Numbered from the stretch's first letter, positions 1 to 6,003 are shown. The stretch: 6,003 bases of DNA from Asaia bogorensis (GCA_945871455.1 CAMBXJ010000282.1:1-6003); one strand, 5' to 3'. The notes: generated by a model from the sequence alone, not told the origin. Translations and numbers: made by a program.

Positions 1-1005
1 GCAGACCCTGTTCCGCCCTTCCCGCTTCGCCCGATACAACGACTGGTCCGCTCGGCTGACCAGTTCGCCGACCGGTTCTCCAAGCCTGTACTGCGCGACG
101 CCCACCGAACATGTGACGACGCCCAGCCTTTGGCCGGTCGTGCGGTTCATGATCGGTCGACGCTCCATGATCGATCGGACCTGATCGCCCACGGTGACGC
201 CCCCATTGATATCCGCGCCCGGCAGGATGATCGCGAACTCCTCACCGCCGTATCGCGCCGCGGTGTCGCGCCCCTTGATGTGATCCATCAGCACCCGCCC
301 GACCAGCCGCAGCACGTTGTCGCCCAACGGATGGCCATAGGTGTCGTTGAATTTCTTGAAGTGGTCGATGTCGAGCAGCAACAACGACATCGGCGCTTTC
401 TCCACCGCCGCGGACTGCGCCGCGCGCAGCAGCGCCGAATCGAACATCCGCCGGTTCGCCAGCCCCGTCAGCGCATCCCGTGTCGCGATCTGCTCGGCCT
501 GCACCAGCTTGGTCTTCAGGTCGGTGATCCGCTGCACGGAAGCGCTGAACAACTGCTCCAGAGCCTGCAACCGATCGCTGGCCTGGGTCGACGCATCGCC
601 CAGAGTTGCCGCCGCCTTGCGCAAATCCAGCGGACTGGGCGCCAACCGGGCGGCATGGGAAAACCCGCCCAACGCCCGGCCCAGTGTGTCCACCACGGCG
701 CGATCGGCGGTCACCCGGTCGGCCATCTCGGACGCGATCTGCTGCAACTCGCTGGACCCCTCCCGGATATCCGCCACATCGACCGCCGCGGCAAAAAAAG
801 CCCGATAGAGTTCATCCAGGATGCCGGGAGAGAACGGCTGTCCGGACCGCAGCAGCGCGTCGATACGCTGGGTCAGTTGCGGTTTTTCCGCTCCCGAATA
901 GGCATACCAAACTTCGTAGTTGCGTGGTGTTGGGGGAATTGAGTGGGTTCGCATAGTCTCCCAGGCCGTGTCCGCATGCTCGCGAACCTGCTCGACCATT
1001 GTCAT
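1..1005 (-). CDS. GGDEF diguanylate cyclase (3' end beyond window)
   Basis: This protein should condense two GTP into the second messenger cyclic di-GMP. The minus frame is open from an ATG at 1005 to the left edge (335 codons). It ends in SLYRAKREGRNRV, the usual close of a GGDEF domain, so only a few residues are probably missing. Residues about 20-75 (PPTPRNYEVWYAY and on) resemble the N-terminal region common in alphaproteobacterial cyclases. A helical, probably coiled linker (about 130-172) leads to the GGDEF domain, which starts at DALTGLANRR (178-187). LLDIDHFKKFNDTYGH (210-225) supplies metal-binding D212 and guanine-binding N220, with D229 following. The active loop is RYGGEEF (251-257), so catalysis looks intact. 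The inhibitory RxxD position reads KGRD (244-247), with lysine in place of arginine. No membrane segment or signal peptide is seen, so it is probably cytosolic. GGGAG lies 9 bases upstream of the ATG; a second in-frame ATG at 999 is an alternative start. The input sensed is unknown. Confidence 0.95.
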   Translation of the reverse strand, partial: MTMVEQVREHADTAWETMRTHSIPPTPRNYEVWYAYSGAEKPQLTQRIDALLRSGQPFSPGILDELYRAFFAAAVDVADIREGSSELQQIASEMADRVTADRAVVDTLGRALGGFSHAARLAPSPLDLRKAAATLGDASTQASDRLQALEQLFSASVQRITDLKTKLVQAEQIATRDALTGLANRRMFDSALLRAAQSAAVEKAPMSLLLLDIDHFKKFNDTYGHPLGDNVLRLVGRVLMDHIKGRDTAARYGGEEFAIILPGADINGGVTVGDQVRSIMERRPIMNRTTGQRLGVVTCSVGVAQYRLGEPVGELVSRADQSLYRAKREGRNRVC

Positions 1006-1068
1006 TTTTGGTAACTCCCGCGGAGGACCCGATCGATTTGTTGTGCCGTTGTCGTCCCGGCACTGGCT

Positions 1069-1087
1069 TGGTAGCCGCAGGCTATCA
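1069..1087. promoter_or_regulatory. Imperfect dyad upstream of the cyclase
   Basis: TGGTAGCC, a 3-base centre GCA, and GGCTATCA form an 8-bp inverted repeat with one mismatch (a G-U pair if transcribed on the plus strand). It overlaps the candidate -10 box and ends 64 bases before the cyclase start, a position suited to an operator. It could also be a chance hairpin. No regulator family is recognised from it. Confidence 0.25.
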
Positions 1088-1110
1088 CTTGAACGTGAGC
1101 GATCCGTTAA
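1081..1110 (-). promoter_or_regulatory. Candidate sigma-70-like promoter for the cyclase
   Basis: On the minus strand TTAACG (1110-1105) is followed, after 18 bases, by GATAGC (1086-1081). These match the -35 and -10 consensus at 4 and 3 of 6 positions. This would place transcription start about 70 bases before the cyclase ATG. The match is weak and such boxes arise easily by chance. Confidence 0.2.
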
Positions 1111-1321
1111 TGCGAAAGCAGATCGCGTGAACGTCTGCAACAAATTGCATTCTTCGCATCCCGCGGCCTGGTCCCGCCGTTGGTGCGCGCGGGATTGCCT
1201 GGGGGGACAACGCTCGGTCGAGCGGGAGATGAAGGCTTGTGCGCAGGGCTGGCGGGTCGGGCCTGGCGATGACGGTGAGGGCCGGCGCATCCACTTGAAG
1301 CAATTATTTGCGCGCGTCGTC

Positions 1322-2947
1322 TTATTGCGTCTCGATCACCCGCGCCCGCAGATCGAATTTTTGTATTTTGCCCGTGGATGTCTTGGGCAATGGCCCGAAC
1401 GAGACATGTCGCGGGCATTTGTAGTGCGCCAGGTGCTGCCGGCACCAGGCGACGATGTCCGCCTGGGTGACAGGCGTGGCGCCCGGTTTCAGGGTTACGA
1501 ATGCATGCGGGGTTTCGCCCCATTTCTCGTCCGGACGCGCCACCACGGCGGCTTCCATCACGGCGGGGTGCTTGTACAGCACCTCCTCGACCTCCAGGGA
1601 GGAGATGTTCTCCCCACCCGAGATGATGATGTCCTTGGCCCGGTCCTTGATCTCCACGTAGCCATCGGGGTGCATCACCGCCAGGTCTCCGGAATGGAAC
1701 CAGCCGCCGGCGAAGGCTTCGTCGGTGGCGGTCGGGTTTTTTAGATAGCCCTTCATGACGGTGTTGCCGCGCAGCATCAGCTCGCCCATGGATGTGCCGT
1801 CCGCCGGCAGCCGGGTCATGGTGGCGGGGTCCATCACCGCCGCTTCCTCCAGCATCGGCGTTGCCACACCCTGTCGCGCCATGAAGGCGGATTTCTCGGC
1901 GATGGGCAGGTCTTCCAGCCCCGGCTGCCACAGGCAGACCGTGGACGGGCCATAGGTTTCGGTCAGGCCGTACAGATGGGTGACGGCGAATCCCATCGCC
2001 TCCATCCCCGCGATCACGGCCGACGGGGGGGCCGCGCCGCCAGTGGCGATGTTGACCGTCTGGGAGAAGCTGGTTCGGGCTTCGGCGGGCGCATGGATCA
2101 GCATCGAAAGAACCACGGGCGCGCCGCACATATGGGTGACGCCGAGCGCGGCGATGGCGGCAAAGATCGGCGCGGCGTCCACTCGGCGCAGGCAGACATG
2201 CACCCCGCCGGCGAGCGTCACCGCCCAGGTATAGGTCCAGCCGTTGCAGTGGAACATCGGCAGAGTCCACAGATAGACGCTGCGCGGCGACAGGCCGAAG
2301 GTGAGCGCATTGGCGCAGGCGTTCAGATAGGCGCCGCGATGATGCGCCACCACGCCCTTCGGGTTGCCGGTGGTACCCGACGTGTAGTTCAACGCGATCG
2401 CCTGCCATTCATCGTCTGGCAGGTTGACCGGATGAGTGGGGCTTCCCGCCGCGATGAAGGGTTCGTAGGACGCGGACCCGACGCGAGGACCGGGCGGCGC
2501 CAGGTCGTCCTCTATATCGACCACCAGCGGATTGGTGCCGGCCTGGGTCACGGCGGGGCCCATGACGGCGGCGAACTCGCGGTCGACCAGGACGACCTTG
2601 GCCTCCGAATGGCCCAGAATGAAGCCGATCGCGGCACTGTCCAGACGGATATTGATGCAGCACAGCACCGCGCCCAGCATGGGGACGGCGTAGTGGGCTT
2701 CGAGCATTTCCGGCGTGTTGGGCGCCATGATGGCGACGGTGTCGCCCTTGCCGACCCCGGCGCGGGCCAGGGAGGAGGCCAGACGACGCGATCGGTCCAG
2801 GAACTGGGCGTAGGTGTAGCGCCGCTCCCCATGCACCACCGCGAGCCGGTTGCCGTAGATGCCGGCCGTCCGGGTCAGGAACGACACCGGAGACAGCGGC
2901 ACGTAATTGGCCGCGGCGCGACCCAGGTCCTGCTCAAAAATAGACAC
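1322..2947 (-). CDS. AMP-forming acyl-CoA synthetase (fatty acid/carboxylate-CoA ligase)
   Basis: This 541-residue cytosolic enzyme of the ANL superfamily should activate a carboxylic acid with ATP to an acyl-adenylate and then to the acyl-CoA thioester. Every core motif is present: the phosphate loop YTSGTTGNPKGVV (188-200), YGLTETYGP (326-334), the ribose-binding HSGDL (418-422), the hinge RAKDIIISGGENISS (436-450) and the adenylation lysine K527 in KTSTGKIQK (522-530). LPMFHCNGW (229-237) and WGETPHAFV (476-484) are typical of the medium-chain/DmdB-like branch, which takes short to medium acyl or methylthio-propionate type acids. The actual substrate cannot be read from the sequence. The start is GTG at 2947, supported by AAAGGA 7 bases upstream (2955-2960) and an in-frame TGA at 2963-2965. 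Length is normal and no lesion is seen. It is divergent from the crotonase gene and shares its upstream region, which includes the 14-bp repeat. Confidence 0.95.
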   Translation of the reverse strand: MSIFEQDLGRAAANYVPLSPVSFLTRTAGIYGNRLAVVHGERRYTYAQFLDRSRRLASSLARAGVGKGDTVAIMAPNTPEMLEAHYAVPMLGAVLCCINIRLDSAAIGFILGHSEAKVVLVDREFAAVMGPAVTQAGTNPLVVDIEDDLAPPGPRVGSASYEPFIAAGSPTHPVNLPDDEWQAIALNYTSGTTGNPKGVVAHHRGAYLNACANALTFGLSPRSVYLWTLPMFHCNGWTYTWAVTLAGGVHVCLRRVDAAPIFAAIAALGVTHMCGAPVVLSMLIHAPAEARTSFSQTVNIATGGAAPPSAVIAGMEAMGFAVTHLYGLTETYGPSTVCLWQPGLEDLPIAEKSAFMARQGVATPMLEEAAVMDPATMTRLPADGTSMGELMLRGNTVMKGYLKNPTATDEAFAGGWFHSGDLAVMHPDGYVEIKDRAKDIIISGGENISSLEVEEVLYKHPAVMEAAVVARPDEKWGETPHAFVTLKPGATPVTQADIVAWCRQHLAHYKCPRHVSFGPLPKTSTGKIQKFDLRARVIETQ

Positions 2948-2985
2948 AGCCCTATCCTTTCGTCACATGGTCGTCCGCTGGTGTG

Positions 2986-3102
2986 CCCTGGGGTTTTGCC
3001 CTGGGGGTTTTGCCCTGGGGTTCTTTCCCTCGGGGGTGTCCCCTGGGGCGTGTCCCCTGGGGGGTGTCCCTTCGGGGCGCGTCCCTTTGGGGTCCCCGGG
3101 GG
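2986..3102. repeat. Degenerate 14-bp tandem repeat, about 8 copies
   Basis: Units begin with CCC at 2986, 2999, 3013, 3027, 3041, 3055, 3068 and 3083, a period of 13-15 bases and mostly exactly 14. The core is CCCTGGGG with 4 to 6 G, then a spacer that drifts from TTTTG on the left to TGTC or CGTGTC on the right; the last two units carry CCCTTCGGGG and CCCTTTGGGG. The G-run of each unit can pair with the C-run of the next (for example GGGGTGTCCCC at 3033-3043), giving a row of about seven small hairpins. The repeat begins 38 bases before the GTG of the acyl-CoA synthetase and ends about 100 bases before the crotonase ATG, so it sits in the leader or promoter of one or both genes. A 14-bp unit is not a multiple of three, which argues against a coding role. 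Confidence 0.9.
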
Positions 3103-3120
3103 CTTGCTCATGCACCATTC

Positions 3121-3149
3121 TTGCGCGGGGGCGCCTCGTTTCGTAGCGT
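3121..3149 (+). promoter_or_regulatory. Candidate promoter for the crotonase operon
   Basis: TTGCGC (3121-3126) and TAGCGT (3144-3149) are separated by 17 bases and match the -35 and -10 consensus at 4 and 3 of 6 positions. They lie just downstream of the tandem repeat and about 60 bases before the crotonase ATG. The match is weak, but the placement fits. Confidence 0.22.
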
Positions 3150-3159
3150 GCGGCGCTAC
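3143..3159. promoter_or_regulatory. Inverted repeat, possible operator
   Basis: GTAGCG and CGCTAC form a perfect 6-bp dyad around the 5-base centre TGCGG. It overlaps the candidate -10 box of the crotonase operon and lies in the control region shared with the divergent acyl-CoA synthetase, where a repressor such as a TetR- or GntR-type protein would be expected. No such regulator gene is in the window. A chance hairpin is possible in DNA this GC-rich. Confidence 0.35.
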
Positions 3160-3206
3160 AGGGTATGGCAACAGCCGCAAGAACACCAACCGGGAGACAC
3201 AAGGTC

Positions 3207-3974
3207 ATGGCAGACTCACTCAAGGTCACCGTGCAAGACTATATCGCGACCGTCGTGATGGACCGCCCGCCGGTGAATGCGCAGAATACGCCGTTCCGGG
3301 AGGAGATCACCGCCGCGTTCGACAGCTTCACCGACCGGTCCGACGTGCGGGTGGTGATCCTGACGGGGATCGGCAAGATGTTCTCGGCCGGCGCCGACAT
3401 GAAGACGCGGCCGTCCAGCGGGGAGCCGGGCGAGTATTGGTCGTTCAACCGGCATGGGCGGGAGTTGTTCAATTCCATCCATGAATGCTCCAAGCCCGTC
3501 ATCGCCGCGGTCAACGGCCCCGCCCTGGGCGCCGGGTTCGGTCTGGTGGCGGCGTGCGACATCATCCTGGCGTCCGACAACGCGGTGTTCGGCATGCCGG
3601 AGATCGATATCGGGCTGATGGGCGGGGCGGCCATGCTGCAACAATTCTTCGGCCGTTCGCGTGCCCGACGGATGTTCTATACTGGCTGGCGCGTCCCGGC
3701 CGAGGAACTTTACCGGACAGGCGTCGTCGAATGCTGCGTGCCACTGGACCAGTTGATGCCGGAAGCGATGAAGATCGCCACCGAAATCGCGTCAAAAAGC
3801 CCGCTGGCGATGAACTACGCCAAGCTGTCGATGAACACGACGATGCACATGCCGCCGCGGGACGGCTACCGGTTCGAGCAGGGCATGACGGTCGCCCTGT
3901 CAAAATCGGAAGACGCCAAGGAAGCGCGGGAGGCGTTCTTCGAGAAGCGCAAACCGGTCTGGAAGGGGCGCTGA
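3207..3974 (+). CDS. Enoyl-CoA hydratase/isomerase family protein (crotonase fold)
   Basis: This 255-residue cytosolic protein belongs to the crotonase superfamily, whose members bind acyl-CoA and stabilise an enolate in an oxyanion hole. FSAGADMK (59-66) forms the first half of the hole; KPVIAAVNGPALGAGFGL (96-113) and ACDIILASDNAVFGMPEIDIGLMGG (116-140) form the second half and the active-site wall. Aligned to classical hydratase, the Glu164 position is kept as E132 in FGMPE, while the Glu144 position is G112. Gly141 is replaced by A109. True hydration normally uses both glutamates, so isomerase or another crotonase reaction is possible. I chose the ATG at 3207 because MADSLKVTV matches the usual family start and GGGAG (3192-3196) lies 10 bases upstream. 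An in-frame ATG at 3165 would add 14 residues with no family resemblance. It is the first gene of a two-gene unit with the binding protein and is divergent from the acyl-CoA synthetase. Confidence 0.93.
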   Translation: MADSLKVTVQDYIATVVMDRPPVNAQNTPFREEITAAFDSFTDRSDVRVVILTGIGKMFSAGADMKTRPSSGEPGEYWSFNRHGRELFNSIHECSKPVIAAVNGPALGAGFGLVAACDIILASDNAVFGMPEIDIGLMGGAAMLQQFFGRSRARRMFYTGWRVPAEELYRTGVVECCVPLDQLMPEAMKIATEIASKSPLAMNYAKLSMNTTMHMPPRDGYRFEQGMTVALSKSEDAKEAREAFFEKRKPVWKGR

Positions 3975-3979
3975 CCCCG

Positions 3980-5590
3980 ATGGGCGAGCCGAGGCATCCC
4001 TCCCGCCATATGGGTGTGGCGGGCTTGGCCGTGGCGTTGTCGCTGATCGGTGCGGGCGGCAGCGTGCTGCCCATCGCTTCAGTCCAGGCGGCCGAGGTCA
4101 AGATGGCGATCCGCACGGACGTCAGCTCGATCGACCCGCACTACCACGTCTATTCGCCCAACACGGCGGTCTGGCGGCATATCTACGATTCGCTGGTTTG
4201 GTCCGATGCTCGCACCCGGCTGCACCCCGCGCTCGCGGTGTCCTATACGGCGATCGCCGAGGATGTGTGGGAGTTCAAACTGCGGCCCAACGTGAAGTTC
4301 CACGACGGCACGCCGTTTACGGCCGACGATGTGGCATTTTCATTGGCCCGGGCGCCCAACGTGCCGAACAGTCCGTCGTCGTACTCCCAATACACGAAGT
4401 TGATCGCGGGTACCGAGGTGGTCGATCCGCTGACCATCCGCATCCGCACCAAGGGTCCGGCGCCGACCTTGCCGGTGGACATGGCCTCGATCGCGATCGT
4501 GTCGAAAAAGGCGGTCGAGGGGAGGGTCAGCTCCGACTTCAATAGCGGCGTCGCGGCGATCGGCACCGGTCCTTATAAATACGTGGAATGGATCGCCGGG
4601 AACCAGGTCGTGCTGGCCAAGAACCCCGACCATTGGCGGGGTGTCGAACCTTGGGACCGGGTGATCCGCAAGCCGATCCCCAACGATGGCGCCCGGGTGG
4701 CGGCGATGCTGTCCGGCGCGGTGGACCTGATGGAGGGCGTGCCAGGTGTCGACCGCGCCCGCCTGGCCGGGACCGCCGGTCTGGCACTGCATGAATGCGA
4801 TTCCATCCGCATCGTCTACCTGCATCTCGATTCCGCGCGGGATGTGTCCCCCGGCGTCGCCGACATCAACGGCCAAAAGATGGACCGCAACCCGCTGCGC
4901 GATCCCAGGGTGCGGCGGGCATTGAGCCATGCGATCAACCGCGATGCCCTGACCGAGCGGTTGTTGAGCGGTCAGGCTCGTCCCGCCGCGCAATACACGC
5001 CCCAAGGCCTGCCGGGCGCCAGTCCGAACCTGAAACCGGATGCCTATGATCCGGTGCTGTCGCAGAAACTGCTGAAAGAGGCCGGCTGGGGTGATGGGTT
5101 CAGCCTGGTGCTGGCCGGGTCCAATGACCGCTTCCCGAGCGATGCCCAGGTGACCCAGGCGGTCGGGCAGATGCTGGCCCGGATCGGCATCAAGACCGAC
5201 GTGCAGACCATGCCCGCCGCCATTCTGTTCAGCCGCGGCAGCAAGCTGGATTTCAGCGCCTTCCTGTCCGGCTGGGTGGGGACGGGGGATCCATCGTCTC
5301 CGTTGGTGGCGCTGATGGCGACCTACGACGCCAAGAAGGGCATGGGGCCGTCCAACCGTGGCCGCTGGTCGAACTCCGCTTTCGACGAGACCTTGGAAAA
5401 GGCTCTGCAAACCCTGGATTTCGACAAGCGGAATGAGTTTTACGGCCGAGCGGCGGAGATTGCGGTGGAGGATATGGGGGTGATCCCGGTCTACTTCACG
5501 ATCAACACCTGGGCGACCCGGAAGGGGTTTACCTATGACGCCAGGGCCGATGAACAGACCCACGCGATGGGGTTGCGCCCGGCGAAATAG
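3980..5590 (+). CDS. Family-5 ABC transporter solute-binding protein (peptide/nickel/opine type)
   Basis: This 536-residue periplasmic protein should capture a solute and deliver it to an ABC importer. Residues 1-37 look like a Sec signal peptide: basic residues R5 and R9, a hydrophobic stretch at 12-33, and a likely cut after VQA (35-37). There is no lipobox cysteine, so it should be free in the periplasm. SBP_bac_5 hallmarks include WEFKLRPNVKFHDGTPFTADDVAFSL (97-122), GTGPYKYVEW (195-204) and NPLRDPRVRRALSHAINRDAL (304-324). Length is normal. The ligand cannot be inferred; the family binds di- and oligopeptides, nickel, opines, glutathione and other compounds. The ATG at 3980 is 5 bases after the crotonase stop, with GGAAGGGG (3961-3968) 11 bases upstream, so translation is probably coupled. 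An in-frame ATG at 4010 is an alternative start that would shorten the basic region. No permease or ATPase gene follows; the next gene is DUF29. Confidence 0.93.
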   Translation: MGEPRHPSRHMGVAGLAVALSLIGAGGSVLPIASVQAAEVKMAIRTDVSSIDPHYHVYSPNTAVWRHIYDSLVWSDARTRLHPALAVSYTAIAEDVWEFKLRPNVKFHDGTPFTADDVAFSLARAPNVPNSPSSYSQYTKLIAGTEVVDPLTIRIRTKGPAPTLPVDMASIAIVSKKAVEGRVSSDFNSGVAAIGTGPYKYVEWIAGNQVVLAKNPDHWRGVEPWDRVIRKPIPNDGARVAAMLSGAVDLMEGVPGVDRARLAGTAGLALHECDSIRIVYLHLDSARDVSPGVADINGQKMDRNPLRDPRVRRALSHAINRDALTERLLSGQARPAAQYTPQGLPGASPNLKPDAYDPVLSQKLLKEAGWGDGFSLVLAGSNDRFPSDAQVTQAVGQMLARIGIKTDVQTMPAAILFSRGSKLDFSAFLSGWVGTGDPSSPLVALMATYDAKKGMGPSNRGRWSNSAFDETLEKALQTLDFDKRNEFYGRAAEIAVEDMGVIPVYFTINTWATRKGFTYDARADEQTHAMGLRPAK

Positions 5591-5595
5591 GGCTT

Positions 5596-5626
5596 CGGTG
5601 CGGGCTGCCGGTCGTTGCCCGCACCG
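5596..5626 (+). terminator. Hairpin after the binding-protein gene, likely terminator
   Basis: CGGTGCGGGC (5596-5605) and GCCCGCACCG (5617-5626) are perfect inverted repeats around an 11-base loop. The stem begins 5 bases after the stop codon of the solute-binding protein and ends well before the DUF29 start. No T-tract follows, so it may be a weak or Rho-assisted terminator, or a 3'-end stabilising structure. Confidence 0.55.
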
Positions 5627-5642
5627 TGGCGATGCTCCTATG

Positions 5643-5657
5643 CAGGAGGGCAGGAGG
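5643..5657 (+). promoter_or_regulatory. Duplicated Shine-Dalgarno before DUF29
   Basis: CAGGAGG occurs twice, at 5643-5649 and 5651-5657, as an 8-base tandem duplication. The second copy contains AGGAGG 5 bases before the ATG at 5663, which fixes that start. The first copy lies 13 bases away and is probably too far to serve the same start directly. Confidence 0.7.
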
Positions 5658-5662
5658 CGGTC

Positions 5663-6003
5663 ATGGCCGACGTTGATCTCTACGACACCGACATTCTGGC
5701 ATGGTCCGAGCAACAGGCCGCGGTCCTGCGCGCCCTGGCGGGTCGGCGCGACCTGCCCAACGACCTGGATTTGTCGAATATCGTTGAGGAGATTGAGGAC
5801 TTGGGTCTCAGCCAGCTCAACGACGTGAAGAGTTTCATGCGCCTGATCCTGACACACGCGATCAAATGCTGGGCCGACCCGGAGGCGCCGAGTTTGCGTC
5901 ATTGGCATGCGGAGATCGGCCGCTTCCAGGCTGAGTTGGGCGACCGGATGACCGCCAGCATGCGGGGGCGCATCGACATGAACCGCCTATGGCAGCAGGC
6001 GAG
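5663..6003 (+). CDS. DUF29 family protein (3' end beyond window)
   Basis: The first 113 residues of a gene that continues past the right edge are present. It opens with LYDTDILAWSEQQAAVLRAL (6-25), then DLDLSNIVEEIEDLGLSQ (34-51), LILTHAIKCW (61-70) and LRHWHAEIGRF (78-88). This pattern (a YDTD-x-AW start, an acidic EEIE-LG helix, then a helix ending in K-W) is characteristic of DUF29, a family of small, mostly helical proteins of about 140-150 residues that is frequent in cyanobacteria and alphaproteobacteria, often in several copies per genome. The function is unknown. No signal peptide or membrane segment is seen, so it is probably cytosolic. The start is supported by AGGAGG 5 bases upstream. 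A hairpin separates it from the binding-protein gene, so it may be transcribed independently. The assignment rests on recalled family motifs. Confidence 0.85.
   Translation, partial: MADVDLYDTDILAWSEQQAAVLRALAGRRDLPNDLDLSNIVEEIEDLGLSQLNDVKSFMRLILTHAIKCWADPEAPSLRHWHAEIGRFQAELGDRMTASMRGRIDMNRLWQQA

Larger units (their letters stand above)
1006..1321. other. Intergenic region with no convincing gene
   Basis: This 316-base stretch lies between the 3' end of the acyl-CoA synthetase and the 5' end of the cyclase, both on the minus strand. Short open frames cross it (for example 1085-1303 minus), but they lack family motifs and a good ribosome binding site. I found no strong terminator hairpin with a T-tract after the synthetase stop at 1322. 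The segment nearest the cyclase carries a weak candidate promoter and an imperfect dyad, listed separately. The length and these signals suggest that the cyclase is transcribed on its own. Confidence 0.6.

Noticed and set aside
130..942. 270-residue plus-strand open frame
   Set aside because: It is antisense to the diguanylate cyclase, whose minus frame carries unmistakable GGDEF motifs. The plus-strand product is rich in Arg, Gln and His with no family features, as expected for a shadow in GC-rich DNA.
1150..1200. Possible terminator after the acyl-CoA synthetase
   Set aside because: The only inverted repeat noticed (CCCGCG with CGCGGG) has a short stem and a loop of over 20 bases without a T-tract, and it lies more than 100 bases from the stop codon.
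1085..1303. 72-residue minus-strand open frame in the intergenic region
   Set aside because: No ribosome binding site, motif or neighbour context supports it.
1107..2408. 433-residue minus-strand open frame
   Set aside because: It overlaps the acyl-CoA synthetase on the same strand in another frame and has a low-complexity Arg/Gly/Pro composition without motifs.
2986..3102. Possible CRISPR array
   Set aside because: Units are only 14 bases, degenerate and contiguous, with no unique spacers of about 30 bases and no cas genes.
2875..3189. Gly/Pro-rich short open frames across the tandem repeat on both strands
   Set aside because: They arise because the repeat lacks stop codons in several frames. 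The unit is 14 bases, so the frame shifts at each copy, and no convincing start site or conserved product is seen.
1976..3484. 502-residue plus-strand open frame
   Set aside because: It runs antisense to the acyl-CoA synthetase, through the tandem repeat and into the crotonase in the wrong frame. The composition is that of a shadow.
3485..3979. N-terminal extension of the binding-protein frame by 165 residues
   Set aside because: This part overlaps the crotonase in another frame and lacks family similarity. A signal peptide begins at the ATG at 3980, preceded by a plausible ribosome binding site.
4340..5908. 522-residue minus-strand open frame
   Set aside because: It is antisense to the solute-binding protein and the start of DUF29, both of which show clear family motifs.

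Overview
The window is GC-rich, densely coding DNA that looks like an alphaproteobacterial chromosome, perhaps from Acetobacteraceae or a related Rhodospirillales lineage. That guess rests on the base composition, the style of the diguanylate cyclase N-terminus, the DUF29 gene and the lone family-5 solute-binding protein. It is an inference from family character, not a database match. No rRNA, tRNA, insertion sequence, phage gene or CRISPR array is visible.

Layout. Positions 1-1005 (minus strand) hold nearly all of a soluble GGDEF diguanylate cyclase whose last codons lie beyond the left edge. About 316 bases without a convincing gene follow. Positions 1322-2947 (minus) encode a complete AMP-forming acyl-CoA synthetase with a GTG start. 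The divergent spacer 2948-3206 contains about eight degenerate copies of a 14-bp GC-rich tandem repeat and, closer to the plus-strand gene, a small dyad. On the plus strand, 3207-3974 encodes a crotonase-superfamily protein annotated as enoyl-CoA hydratase/isomerase. Only 5 bases later, 3980-5590 encodes an exported family-5 (peptide/nickel/opine type) ABC solute-binding protein. A 10-bp perfect hairpin follows it, then the start of a DUF29 gene (5663 to the right edge).

How the genes may work together. The ligase and the crotonase are divergent and share a control region. Together they could activate a carboxylic acid to its CoA thioester and then process it, while the binding protein coupled to the crotonase could capture the compound or a related one in the periplasm. 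No acyl-CoA dehydrogenase, thiolase or ABC permease/ATPase lies in the window, so the pathway is incomplete here and the substrate is unknown. The diguanylate cyclase and the DUF29 gene look like unrelated neighbours.

Most worth a second look are the 14-bp repeat in the divergent promoter region, the loss of one of the two canonical hydratase glutamates in the crotonase, the lysine in place of arginine in the cyclase inhibitory site, and the tight coupling of a cytosolic CoA enzyme to an orphan binding protein. I do not see clear evidence of a wholly new system.
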